Shown here: piece by piece, positions 1 to 7,395 of the stretch | How the letters are laid out: each line of letters begins with the position of its first letter | How positions within the stretch are numbered: the stretch's first letter is position 1 | Assembly: GCF_052057775.1 (NCBI RefSeq) | Contig: NZ_CP195121.1 | Span: 806,001-870,000 of the forward strand | Length of the DNA stretch: 64,000 bases | Reading direction: 5' to 3' | Origin: Methanococcoides sp052057775 | Lineage (GTDB): Archaea; Halobacteriota; Methanosarcinia; Methanosarcinales; Methanosarcinaceae | Translations under genes and position numbers: made by a program | Notes under the pieces: model-generated | Told to the model about the DNA's origin: nothing | Databases searched by the model: none | The model's input: the letters and a program-made list of their open reading frames with translations, nothing else

Positions 1-223
1 GGCTGCGATAGTCTACCGGCCTTTCCTGAAGGGATATGGCATCCCTGGGACACATGGAGATGCAGTGATGACATGCTGTACATTTGCGTGAATCGATAAT
101 GATCCTGTCATCTTCCCTGTGGAACACTCCATACGAACAGTTATCGATACAACGCATACAGTGCATGCATTGTTCACGGTCGATGCTGACCTTGTACTTA
201 AGCGGTACACTTCCAAGGCTCAT
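1..223 (-). CDS. Glutamate synthase, Fe-S/FMN-domain subunit (5' part only)
   Basis: Minus-strand gene entering from base 223 and running off the left edge; only the first 74 codons are present. Translation from the ATG at 221-223 gives MSLGSVPLKYKVSIDREQ followed by two ferredoxin-type [4Fe-4S] motifs, CxxCxxCxxxC beginning CMHCMRC and then CTACHHC...CP. This matches the N-terminal ferredoxin domain that precedes the FMN-binding glutamate synthase domain in the split archaeal enzyme. The start overlaps the stop of the upstream amidotransferase gene (ATGA) and is preceded by GGAGG. The two would transfer glutamine-derived ammonia to 2-oxoglutarate. The catalytic FMN domain lies outside the window, so the call rests on the ferredoxin motifs and operon position. 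Confidence 0.8.
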   Translation of the reverse strand, partial: MSLGSVPLKYKVSIDREQCMHCMRCIDNCSYGVFHREDDRIIIDSRKCTACHHCISMCPRDAISLQERPVDYRS

Positions 224-1272
224 GTTTTGATCCTCCCTATAACAGGTTCTCCCGCTCTTGGCATGTAGATGTTATGGATATCGGGGTCCATCACGCGGAT
301 GGCAGCTTCCTCACTTGAAATGTAAAGGCGGTTCCCATTCTCTCCGATGACCAGCGGTCTGAGCTTGATCCTGTCTGTAAATCCTACTATTCCTTCATGT
401 GTAGCCACCACAATTGCGAACGGTCCGTTCATGAGGGCGGGCCCGTAGGTGAGGCGGATGGCATGGTTTAGCTCCTGCTCCTTTTCAGGCATGTTGTCGA
501 TCTCATCCCAGAAAGGTGGTGCAAGTGCCTTCACAACAATGTCCTCCGGGAGTCCGTGCCTCCTTCCGAGGAGGTCGAAAAGGTATGCTACCACCTCGGT
601 ATCGGTGAACATGCTGCAGGTGTACCCATGGCTTTCCACATAACGTCTGTTGGTACCGTATGATGTGATCTCTCCATTGTGCACCACCGCCCAGTCAAGA
701 AGGTTGAATGGATGTGCTCCTCCCCACCATCCGGGTGTGTTTGTGGGATAACGGTTGTGTGCAAGCCAGATGTATCCTTTGTAGTCCTGGATGCGATAGA
801 AGTTGGCAACATCCTCAGGCCAGCCGGCAGCCTTGAAAACTCCCATGTTCTTTCCGGATGAGAATATCAGGGCACCCTGGATATTGGAATTCGTTTCCAT
901 TACAATGTGCTTGATGACATCGTCATCCGGGGTTGTGCTTCCTGACATCAGGTCACTGTAAGGCTTGAAGAAATATCTCCAGGGGATGTGGGTCCTTTTG
1001 AGGTTTTCCTGCTCGTATGTAGGGATAGCTTCCTGGTGGACGATCCTTCCCCATTTCTGGAGCATATGGTCAACCTTTGCCTTTGGTTCCACAAGGTTGT
1101 CAAAGAAGACGTGGATCGCATAACAGTCCTGGTAATCGGGGTAGATGCCGTATGCAGCATAACCTGCACCCTCGCCACTCCCCCTTTCATTCATAAGGCT
1201 TAGTGCATCGCGAATGCTGGATCCATCCATTAGTGCCCTTTTCCTGTCGATCACACCTATTATTCCACACAT
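220..1272 (-). CDS. Glutamate synthase, class II glutamine amidotransferase subunit
   Basis: A 350-residue protein beginning MCGIIGVIDRK. Cys2 becomes the N-terminal nucleophile of class II (Ntn) glutamine amidotransferases after Met removal, so the start is placed at 1272, not at in-frame ATGs 6-9 bases further out; an AAGGTG Shine-Dalgarno lies just upstream. Other family motifs visible are LAHNRYPTNT and VVHNGEITSYG. It releases ammonia from glutamine for the Fe-S/FMN synthase subunit encoded by the next gene, with which it overlaps by 4 bases. The enzyme is split into separate polypeptides as usual in methanogens, unlike the single large bacterial GltB. It lies downstream of glnA, so the run would encode a GS-GOGAT ammonia assimilation unit. 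Confidence 0.88.
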   Translation of the reverse strand: MCGIIGVIDRKRALMDGSSIRDALSLMNERGSGEGAGYAAYGIYPDYQDCYAIHVFFDNLVEPKAKVDHMLQKWGRIVHQEAIPTYEQENLKRTHIPWRYFFKPYSDLMSGSTTPDDDVIKHIVMETNSNIQGALIFSSGKNMGVFKAAGWPEDVANFYRIQDYKGYIWLAHNRYPTNTPGWWGGAHPFNLLDWAVVHNGEITSYGTNRRYVESHGYTCSMFTDTEVVAYLFDLLGRRHGLPEDIVVKALAPPFWDEIDNMPEKEQELNHAIRLTYGPALMNGPFAIVVATHEGIVGFTDRIKLRPLVIGENGNRLYISSEEAAIRVMDPDIHNIYMPRAGEPVIGRIKT

Positions 1273-1328
1273 TTTCATCACCTTGTTAAATTCGTATAAT
1301 CAGCATTTTTCATATCAGGGCGGAGGGT

Positions 1329-1348
1329 GTAAGGGGAAAGCCCCTTAC
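1329..1348 (-). terminator. Hairpin containing the glnA stop codon
   Basis: Perfect inverted repeat GTAAGGGG-aaag-CCCCTTAC (8-bp stem, 4-nt loop). The glnA stop codon (1345-1347) sits inside the right arm. No U-run follows on the minus strand, so it may be an intercistronic processing or attenuation hairpin between glnA and the glutamate synthase genes, not a full intrinsic terminator. Confidence 0.55.
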
Positions 1349-2694
1349 AATATGCTCAGGTACGTGTCAAGCTCCCATTGATGTACACGTGCCTTGTAGT
1401 TGTCCCACTCCGCAGTCTTTGCAGCGAGGTAATTCTCAAAGACATGGTCTCCAAGAGCATTTCTCACGAATTTGCTCTTTTTCATGTTATCGATAGCTTC
1501 TTTCAGGTTGCCCGGGAGTGCGTCGATCCCCATGTCCTCTCTTTCCTGTTCACTAAGCTTGAAGATGTTCATCTTGAGGGATTCTCCTGGATCGATCTTG
1601 TTCCTTATACCGTCAAGACCTGCTTCCAGCATCACTGCAAATGCCAGGTAAGGGTTACATGACGGGTCAGGGTTCCTCAGTTCCACACGGGTTCCCATAC
1701 CTCTTGTAGCAGGGATGCGGATAAGCGAGCTCCTGTTGCTGTCGGACCATGTGATGTATATCGGTGCCTCATAACCGGGCACGAGACGCTTGTATGAGTT
1801 GACCACGGGATTCGTGATGGCTGCAATCTCGCTGACATGGTCAAGAAGACCTCCGATGTAGTGCCTTGCAATCTCAGAAAGGCCGTTCTTTGTCTCCGGG
1901 TCGTAGAATGCGTTCTTACCGTCCTCTGTCATAAGGGACTGGTTTGCGTGCATTCCTGAGCCGTTCACTCCATAGACCGGCTTTGGCATGAAGCTGGCAT
2001 AATAGCCTTTGTGGTATGCAATGGATTTGACCACGTATTTGAAGGTCACAACATTGTCTGCTGTTGTAAGGACATCTCCGAACCTGAAGTCGATCTCGTG
2101 CTGTGAGGGAGCGACCTCATGGTGGGAAGCCTCCAGCTTGAAGCCCATGTGCTCAAGTGCGTAGTCGATCTCCCTGCGGACATCCTGTGCCCTGTCAAGT
2201 GGGGCGAAGTCGAAGTATCCGCCGTAGTCGGTCATTTCGGTAGTGGCATTTCCGTTCTCGTCGAGCTTGAAAAGGAAGAATTCCAGTTCGGGCCCTACGT
2301 TCATGGTGAAACCCATGTCCTTTGCGCGCTGGATAGCTTTTTTGAGGATGTATCTGGGGTCTCCTTCGAACGGTGTTCCGTCTGGCAGTTTGACATCACC
2401 TATGATTCGTGCTACTGCACCTTCGGATGGTCTCCATGGGAGTATGTTGAAGGTTGCCGGGTCAGGCATGAGCATCATGTCTGATTCCTCGATCCTTGTG
2501 AATCCCTCTATGGAGGATCCGTCGAACATAACACCGTCATTGAATGCATCTTCCAGGTTCTCTGAAGGGATCGCCCAGCTCTTGATCATTCCCAATGTGT
2601 CGGTGAACTGTGTCCTGATGAACTTCACGTCACATTCGATAACTGCATCCAGTACTTCTTCCTTGGTCTGTATCTTTTTCTCAGAGTTTGTCAT
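1345..2694 (-). CDS. glnA: Glutamine synthetase, type I
   Basis: A 449-residue GSI enzyme that makes glutamine from glutamate, ammonia and ATP in the cytoplasm. Recognisable blocks: FDGSSIEGF near residue 60, the catalytic core GPELEFFLF and HHEVAPSQHEIDFRF, NGSGMH, and TRVELRNPDPSCNPY near the C-terminus. Length is that of GSI. The adenylylation-loop tyrosine of the beta subtype (NLYDLP) is replaced by MNIFKLS, so this is an alpha-type enzyme probably regulated by feedback and PII/small-protein binding, not by adenylylation. The ATG is preceded by AAGGAAGTG. Glutamate synthase genes follow on the same strand after a hairpin. Confidence 0.97.
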   Translation of the reverse strand: MTNSEKKIQTKEEVLDAVIECDVKFIRTQFTDTLGMIKSWAIPSENLEDAFNDGVMFDGSSIEGFTRIEESDMMLMPDPATFNILPWRPSEGAVARIIGDVKLPDGTPFEGDPRYILKKAIQRAKDMGFTMNVGPELEFFLFKLDENGNATTEMTDYGGYFDFAPLDRAQDVRREIDYALEHMGFKLEASHHEVAPSQHEIDFRFGDVLTTADNVVTFKYVVKSIAYHKGYYASFMPKPVYGVNGSGMHANQSLMTEDGKNAFYDPETKNGLSEIARHYIGGLLDHVSEIAAITNPVVNSYKRLVPGYEAPIYITWSDSNRSSLIRIPATRGMGTRVELRNPDPSCNPYLAFAVMLEAGLDGIRNKIDPGESLKMNIFKLSEQEREDMGIDALPGNLKEAIDNMKKSKFVRNALGDHVFENYLAAKTAEWDNYKARVHQWELDTYLSIL

Positions 2695-2935
2695 ATCTGC
2701 ACTTCCTTCGGGGAATACAGAAACCTCATTCCGTCTTATATTATTTAATATTTTCCCCTAATTTGATATTTTGAACAAATAGATTGGTCAAATTCTTCTT
2801 TTTCGTCACCATCAAAAATGGTGTCTGGCATTTCTGACATGTGGTATCTCCCCATCACAATTGCCTTTGATCAATGCCTTTTGTTCCTCTTTTTGCAGTC
2901 TCCTGTGAACTCAGGTTGTTTTCTGCAAGCAAGAG

Positions 2936-2943
2936 TATATAAA
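2936..2943 (+). promoter_or_regulatory. TATA box in the glnA/hdrC divergent region
   Basis: TATATAAA in the 347-base spacer between divergent glnA and hdrC. A start about 26 bases downstream would give hdrC a leader of roughly 75 nt. A second TATA-like element, TTTATAAT at 3011-3018, is placed so that transcription would begin within a few bases of the hdrC ATG (leaderless). No NrpR-type palindrome (GGTA-N-TACC) was found by eye. The rest of the spacer is AT-rich with no gene. Confidence 0.45.
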
Positions 2944-3041
2944 TCTTATAAATGTTCTCGAATATAACTATTGCTCTTCACGGTTTGCACCAAAGTGTAC
3001 AATAGCATAATTTATAATGTATGAGCTTTTAACTCCCATTG

Positions 3042-3536
3042 ATGTCTCTCAGAAATGAACCGAACCTGATCTCCCGTATGGAAAAGACCGGCTCCGGGAT
3101 CTTAAAATGCATGCACTGCGGTGTTTGTAGCGGTAGCTGCCCGTCGGGAAGGCATACAAGCCTCAATGTCAGAAAGCTTCTGAAGAAAGCACGCAATGAC
3201 GCCGGGGTACTTTCTGATGATTCGCTCTGGATGTGCACAACCTGCTACAATTGCCAGGAGAGGTGTCCAAGAGGCATTGATATTGTTGATGCTATATTTG
3301 AGATGCGTGCGCTTGCTGTGCGTGAAGGCATCATTTACCCTGAACACAGGATGGTGAGTGAATTGCTTCTGGAATACGGCCATGCTGTTCCTATCAATGA
3401 GGAGAACAGGGCAAAAAGAGATGCATTGGGACTTGATCCACTGCCACCCACAGTTCACAGTTTCCCTGAGGGGCTGGAAGAGGTAAAGAAACTGATGGCA
3501 TCCTGCAGGTTCGATGAACTAATGTCCGAAAAATGA
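3042..3536 (+). CDS. hdrC: CoB-CoM heterodisulfide reductase subunit C (cytosolic type)
   Basis: A 164-residue iron-sulfur protein with two [4Fe-4S] motifs: CMHCGVCSGSCP at residues 23-34 and CTTCYNCQERCP about 45 residues later. This is the HdrC arrangement; it passes electrons to HdrB for reduction of the CoM-S-S-CoB heterodisulfide at the end of methanogenesis. No membrane segments are seen, so it belongs to the soluble HdrABC type and not the membrane HdrDE type. The start is the ATG at 3042; an in-frame TTG lies one codon earlier. There is no Shine-Dalgarno, consistent with a very short leader. It is followed by hdrB, but no hdrA is present here, as in hdrC2B2-type loci of Methanosarcina. 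Confidence 0.9.
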   Translation: MSLRNEPNLISRMEKTGSGILKCMHCGVCSGSCPSGRHTSLNVRKLLKKARNDAGVLSDDSLWMCTTCYNCQERCPRGIDIVDAIFEMRALAVREGIIYPEHRMVSELLLEYGHAVPINEENRAKRDALGLDPLPPTVHSFPEGLEEVKKLMASCRFDELMSEK

Positions 3537-3562
3537 TGTTTTTATCTAGGGGAGATCAAGAT

Positions 3563-4450
3563 ATGGCAAACCTGTCACTTTTTCTGGGATGTGTGATCCC
3601 TAACCGCTATCCGGGTATTGAAAAGAGCACAAGGCTCTGCCTTGAGAAGCTGGGCATAGATTTTGTAGATCTTGAAGGCGCGTCATGTTGTCCTGCTCCG
3701 GGAGTGCTTCGCTCCTTTGACAAGGCTACCTGGCTTGCCCTTGCCAGCAGGAATATTGCATTATCCGAAGAGGTGGACCGCGACCTGCTGACCATCTGCA
3801 ATGGGTGCTACGGTTCACTTGCTGATGCAAATTACGAGATCAGGGCAGATGAGCAGCTTAGAAAGGATGTAAACTCCCATCTTGGGCAGATCGGTAGAAG
3901 CATCAAAGGCGACCATGAGGTTCGTCATATTACCGAATTCCTGCACAGGGATGTTGGTCCTGAAAAGATCCGTGATGTTGTCATAGATCCTCTGGAGCTG
4001 AGGGTTGCAGTGCACTATGGGTGCCACCTTCTGAAACCATCTAAAGGACGTGTGGGTTCAAGTGTCGAAAGGCCATCGTTCTTTGATGAGCTTGTTGAAG
4101 CAACAGGTGCGGAAAGCGTTGAGTATCCTGATAAGATGGAGTGCTGCGGTGCCGGCGGAGGTGTGCGTTCCGCATTACCTGACGAAGCTCTTGCGCTTAC
4201 AGGACACAAGCTGTCAATGATCGAATCTGCAGAGGTTGACTGCATCGTAAATGCATGTCCTTTCTGCCACATGCAGCTGGATGTGGGGCAGGTGGACCTT
4301 AATGCGAAGAATGGTACCTCTCACAACATTCCTGTACTTCACTATACACAGCTTCTGGGATTGGCCCTTGGTTTTTCTGTTGAGGAACTGGGCATCGACC
4401 TGAATGCCGTAGTTAATACTGATTTCCTTATGAAGATCCTGTCAGAATGA
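3563..4450 (+). CDS. hdrB: CoB-CoM heterodisulfide reductase subunit B
   Basis: A 295-residue protein with two cysteine-rich CCG domains. The first includes GCVIP near the N-terminus, SCCPAPG and CNGCYGSL; the second has YGCHLLKP, ECCGAGGG and ACPFCHMQLD. These ligate the unusual non-cubane [4Fe-4S] clusters at the heterodisulfide active site. The start is taken at 3563 (MANLSLFLGC) because GGGGAG lies 8 bases upstream; the frame extends about 10 codons further without a ribosome site. It follows hdrC with a 26-base gap and forms one unit with it. HdrA must be supplied from elsewhere. Confidence 0.93.
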   Translation: MANLSLFLGCVIPNRYPGIEKSTRLCLEKLGIDFVDLEGASCCPAPGVLRSFDKATWLALASRNIALSEEVDRDLLTICNGCYGSLADANYEIRADEQLRKDVNSHLGQIGRSIKGDHEVRHITEFLHRDVGPEKIRDVVIDPLELRVAVHYGCHLLKPSKGRVGSSVERPSFFDELVEATGAESVEYPDKMECCGAGGGVRSALPDEALALTGHKLSMIESAEVDCIVNACPFCHMQLDVGQVDLNAKNGTSHNIPVLHYTQLLGLALGFSVEELGIDLNAVVNTDFLMKILSE

Positions 4451-4473
4451 AGGTCTTCTATTTCGAGAGCAGA

Positions 4474-4534
4474 AAGAAAGAATAAAAAAAGAAAATGTGG
4501 CATATAGCCTCCTCTTCTTTCTTACTATTTTTTT
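4474..4534 (+). terminator. Probable hdrCB terminator
   Basis: AAGAAAG (4474-4480) can pair with CTTTCTT (4517-4523), followed by a T-run at 4527-4533. The stem is short, AT-rich and has a long loop, so the U-run may be the effective archaeal termination signal. Confidence 0.4.
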
Positions 4535-4627
4535 AGTTATCACTCTCTTTGCATTTTGAGATCTTGTTGCTGTCTGCCGGAATTGGTAATCTGATCCCTG
4601 CGTATGGACCATTTCTCTGGCATCCGA

Positions 4628-4723
4628 TTATCTTCCTAATAATAGCAGACCAAGAAGTAACGTTATGATTGCAAGGATTATTATAGTGGCAATGATTCTG
4701 CCGGATAAATTATTTTGGCTCAT
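4628..4723 (-). CDS. Putative 31-residue membrane peptide resembling the MtrA C-terminal anchor
   Basis: Minus-strand reading frame from ATG (4721-4723) to TAA (4628-4630), 31 residues: a short polar head (MSQNNLSGR) and one hydrophobic helix ending LLLGLLLLGR. The last 15 residues match the MtrA C-terminal membrane anchor at 11 positions (LAIITLLLGLLLLGR versus LAITLSLLGLLLFGR). The DNA of the last 15 codons plus stop aligns without gaps to the mtrA 3' end at 36 of 48 bases, with the stop codons in register. It lies 181 bases beyond the mtrH stop on the same strand, downstream of a terminator-like hairpin. No clear Shine-Dalgarno. It could be a small Mtr-associated protein, a duplicated mtrA tail or a chance hydrophobic frame. 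Confidence 0.45.
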   Translation of the reverse strand: MSQNNLSGRIIATIIILAIITLLLGLLLLGR

Positions 4724-4864
4724 TATTTGTAATTAAATCAAACTGTAGAAACAATCCTCTTAAAATGTGCCTTTTTTTATTATAGTTTTATTTTGCTATC
4801 AAATAGATTAGGCTTTATTGGTTTTATGATCCTGTTAACGATTTCAGGATTAAGGCAAAGGTCA

Positions 4865-4916
4865 AAAATAATGTAAAAAAAGAGAAAAAAGAAAACTGGT
4901 TTGTTTAAACCAGTTT
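4865..4916 (-). terminator. mtr operon terminator
   Basis: Perfect 10-bp inverted repeat AAACTGGTTT-gttt-AAACCAGTTT (4893-4916), followed on the minus strand by a long T-rich tract down to about 4865. The mtrH stop codon (4905-4907) lies in the loop and right arm, so the hairpin is part of the end of mtrH. Confidence 0.75.
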
Positions 4917-5861
4917 GTTGATTGGGTGGTTCTCATCCATGATCTCGAGACCGAGCTCTTTTGCGGTCTCAGCAAGGATGATGTCTACCAGTGCGGTTGC
5001 TGGGTAGACTGTGTCAGTGTTCTCGATAGGACCGAACAGCTGGAAGTTGGAACCGAGTGTCTGTGGGACAAGGTTTGTTCCGATATCTGCTGGCATGTAA
5101 ACTGCCTTGCGCTGTTCCTTTGTCTCGAACTGCTTCTTGTATTCCTTCATCCAGTCCCATGCGGATGCAAGGTTGTGGTATCCACCACCGACAGGGAGAC
5201 CGAAGTGTCCCTTTACAGCAATGACTGCTCTCATGGATGCACCTGCACCTGCTCCGAGTGGAGTTGCAGCAACATCTACGAGTGGCTTTGTGATTCCACA
5301 GTCCTTTGCGATGTCGAGCATACCCATGCTCTGACCTGGACCGCCGGACTCGAGAACCTCGAGCTTTCCTTTGACGGTTGGGTCTGTTGCGTTGAAAGCA
5401 AGGACGATTGAAGCATCGATGTCACTCTTTCTGATAGCCTCGATCTCATCCTCGTGGATACTACCGTTGATGGAGTTGTAGATAGCCCTGTCAGCTACAC
5501 CGATCTCTGTTACGTATTCTGCTGCTGCAGCACGTACTTCACCTGCGGAAGAGTCGATAAGGAATGGGGTCTTGTCATCCTCTGCAATGAACCAGTCGAT
5601 GTACTTCTTGATTGCCTGTGGTGTTTCACCGACGATCTGGTTAACACATGGGTTACCTGTGACGTCTGCCATCTCAAGCATGTGGTTCCAGAGATTGTCT
5701 GCTGCTTCCTTGTTGAAAATTCCCTCATCTTCATCGGTTACGATGTTGTGCCTGTTGTAGAACATTGAACCGATAAGAACTGTTGGGTACTGGCCAGGCT
5801 GACCGCCGAACTTGACGCCACCAACCTCGTATACTTCCTGTTTCTTGTCAAATTTGAACAT
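4905..5861 (-). CDS. mtrH: Tetrahydromethanopterin S-methyltransferase subunit H
   Basis: A 318-residue soluble subunit of the Mtr complex. It transfers the methyl group from methyl-tetrahydrosarcinapterin/methanopterin to the corrinoid carried by MtrA. The sequence has no membrane spans and begins MFKFDKKQEVYEVGGVKFGGQPGQ. The blocks GSMFYNRHNIV near residue 30, DSSAGEVRAAA and SIHEDEI are typical of the MtrH TIM barrel. It is the last gene of mtrEDCBAFGH, 14 bases after mtrG, and its stop codon is part of the operon terminator. In methylotrophic growth the complex can run in reverse to feed methyl groups into oxidation. Confidence 0.97.
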   Translation of the reverse strand: MFKFDKKQEVYEVGGVKFGGQPGQYPTVLIGSMFYNRHNIVTDEDEGIFNKEAADNLWNHMLEMADVTGNPCVNQIVGETPQAIKKYIDWFIAEDDKTPFLIDSSAGEVRAAAAEYVTEIGVADRAIYNSINGSIHEDEIEAIRKSDIDASIVLAFNATDPTVKGKLEVLESGGPGQSMGMLDIAKDCGITKPLVDVAATPLGAGAGASMRAVIAVKGHFGLPVGGGYHNLASAWDWMKEYKKQFETKEQRKAVYMPADIGTNLVPQTLGSNFQLFGPIENTDTVYPATALVDIILAETAKELGLEIMDENHPINKLV

Positions 5862-5875
5862 GTTATTACCTCTTA

Positions 5876-6103
5876 TCAGATGAGTATCGGGGACAATGAA
5901 ATGTAGATGAGGAACATCAATATACCTGCTACTGCACCGTATACGATTCCTATATCCCTTCCTACCTTCTTTCCGATCCTCTGTGCGATCTCACTGTTTA
6001 CGAATTCGATCTTCTCGTCGATCTCATTGAGCTTCTCAAGAACCTCGTTGAAATCTGCAGGGTCTGTTACAACACTTGGTGTTGTGTTCTTTCCGTCGCT
6101 CAT
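5876..6103 (-). CDS. mtrG: Tetrahydromethanopterin S-methyltransferase subunit G
   Basis: A 75-residue subunit with a charged, probably coiled N-terminal half (VLEKLNEIDEKIEFVNSEIAQRIGKK) reported here only in part: residues 20-50 are rich in alternating E/K and I/L, then a single membrane helix (GIVYGAVAGILMFLIYI) ends the protein. The size and layout fit MtrG, a small stalk/anchor subunit of the sodium-pumping Mtr complex. Its start overlaps the mtrF stop (ATGA), indicating translational coupling. Confidence 0.93.
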   Translation of the reverse strand: MSDGKNTTPSVVTDPADFNEVLEKLNEIDEKIEFVNSEIAQRIGKKVGRDIGIVYGAVAGILMFLIYISLSPILI

Positions 6104-6339
6104 ATTACACCACCTATCTGCCAGATGATCAATGGGAGTATCAGTACCATCAGCACTGCGAATGCGAAACCGACAATGAAACCGGTTGCAGCTGTGGCAT
6201 TAACTCCGGAGTCAAGCTTCTGGTTCCTTGCAATAAGCTGAGCCCTGTATCGAATTCTTTCGACAACACTTTCAATGGCACCCATCTGTGGGTTGATGAC
6301 CATTGGGACTCCCTGTCCGGATTCAATTTCTTCTGCCAT
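6100..6339 (-). CDS. mtrF: Tetrahydromethanopterin S-methyltransferase subunit F
   Basis: A 79-residue subunit with a soluble N-terminal half and one C-terminal membrane helix (GFAFAVLMVLILPLIIW). Family features include PMVINPQMGAIESVVERIRYR-type sequence around residues 12-32. MtrF is homologous to the N-terminal stretch of some MtrA proteins and anchors to the membrane part of the complex. It starts 5 bases after the mtrA stop and overlaps mtrG by 4 bases. Confidence 0.93.
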   Translation of the reverse strand: MAEEIESGQGVPMVINPQMGAIESVVERIRYRAQLIARNQKLDSGVNATAATGFIVGFAFAVLMVLILPLIIWQIGGVI

Positions 6340-6344
6340 GTCAA

Positions 6345-7070
6345 TTACCTCCCGAATAACAATAGGCCAAGTAGTGACAGTGTGATTGCAAGACCGATCA
6401 TGATACCTTCGACCTTACCTGCGTGTACACCAGAGTGGAACTTGTTCCAGTTACCGGCAATGACCATCTCTCTGTCAATATCGAGGATCCTGTTCCTGAT
6501 CGTAGCGATCTCTGCTGCCATTGGCTTAAGTCCGCCAACCTCTTCTGCCTCTTCGCCGCCACCTTCGCCGACCTCGACGATCATTGGTTCAGCATCAAAG
6601 GCTCCTGGGTCTCTTGCTGCGAGTTCCTTGATCTTTGCTGTGATCTTTCCCATATCTTCAGTACCGATCATGTCCACGGTCTCGATCTGCTGCTGGAACC
6701 TTTCGACTGCTGCGTCGTTAAGGTTCTCAACGTATGGGATAGCACCACTTGCTCCGACAATACGGTTGTCGCTGACACCGTTCTTGTGGAACATAAGGAA
6801 TGCTTCACCGGTAATGTGACCCTTTACTTCGGAACCTGTTACGAGCAGGAACCTGATGTTAGGGTTTGAGATGATCTGTGCAACTACTTTTTCCAGACCA
6901 AGGTTCTCTGTCTTACATGGACCTGTGATGGCTGCTCCTGCTTCTAACTGAGGTGCTCCTGGCAGGTGTGATCCAAGGGTGATGACTGCGACGCAGTTCT
7001 TTACGTCCCCTATCTCATATTCACCTTTCAGGGTTGGCCAGCCATCTACTGGTTCTCTTTTATCTGCCAT
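6345..7070 (-). CDS. mtrA: Tetrahydromethanopterin S-methyltransferase subunit A (corrinoid protein)
   Basis: A 241-residue corrinoid-carrying subunit. The cobamide is held by a histidine in the lower axial position; His85 in KGHITGEAF corresponds to the known ligand (His84 in Methanothermobacter numbering, from memory). The soluble domain covers about residues 1-170, followed by an acidic linker (EVGEGGGEEAEEVGG) and a single C-terminal membrane helix ending LLGLLLFGR. The methyl group bound here by MtrH is passed to coenzyme M, coupled to Na+ export through MtrE. A 31-residue frame beyond mtrH resembles this C-terminal helix. Confidence 0.97.
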   Translation of the reverse strand: MADKREPVDGWPTLKGEYEIGDVKNCVAVITLGSHLPGAPQLEAGAAITGPCKTENLGLEKVVAQIISNPNIRFLLVTGSEVKGHITGEAFLMFHKNGVSDNRIVGASGAIPYVENLNDAAVERFQQQIETVDMIGTEDMGKITAKIKELAARDPGAFDAEPMIVEVGEGGGEEAEEVGGLKPMAAEIATIRNRILDIDREMVIAGNWNKFHSGVHAGKVEGIMIGLAITLSLLGLLLFGR

Positions 7071-7071
7071 A

Positions 7072-7395
7072 TTAGAATCCTCCGATCATACTGAGTATGT
7101 AAAGGGCCAGTGCGACCATACCTGAGAACACGAGACCGACAACAACTCCGTAGAAGGTGTTTCCGTAGAAACCTGCTTTGAGTGATGTCTCTTCCCTTCC
7201 TGGGTATGAGTTCAACAGCTTCCTGTCAGGTGCGAGTGAATTGATAAGATCATCAGCGATCTTGTCAAGCTCATCTACCTGTTCCATGATTGGGTCCATT
7301 GAGTAGCAGATGATGTCTTCACGCTCTGCTGCAAGGACTGATGTCAGTGGGTCCAGTACAAGATGTGCTTCTGGTGCAACGTGTACCATGCTCAT
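7072..7395 (-). CDS. mtrB: Tetrahydromethanopterin S-methyltransferase subunit B
   Basis: A 107-residue subunit: N-terminal soluble part beginning MSMVHVAPEAHLVLDP, then one membrane helix (GVVVGLVFSGMVALALYIL) close to the C-terminus. Length and order fit MtrB, which with A, F and G forms the central helix bundle of the complex. The start overlaps the mtrC stop by 4 bases and the mtrA start follows one base after its own stop. Confidence 0.94.
   Translation of the reverse strand: MSMVHVAPEAHLVLDPLTSVLAAEREDIICYSMDPIMEQVDELDKIADDLINSLAPDRKLLNSYPGREETSLKAGFYGNTFYGVVVGLVFSGMVALALYILSMIGGF

Noticed and set aside
13..216. 67-residue frame beginning MEVYRLSTRS on the minus strand
   Set aside because: It is out of frame with the real glutamate synthase start; the frame from ATG 223 has two ferredoxin motifs and a ribosome site.
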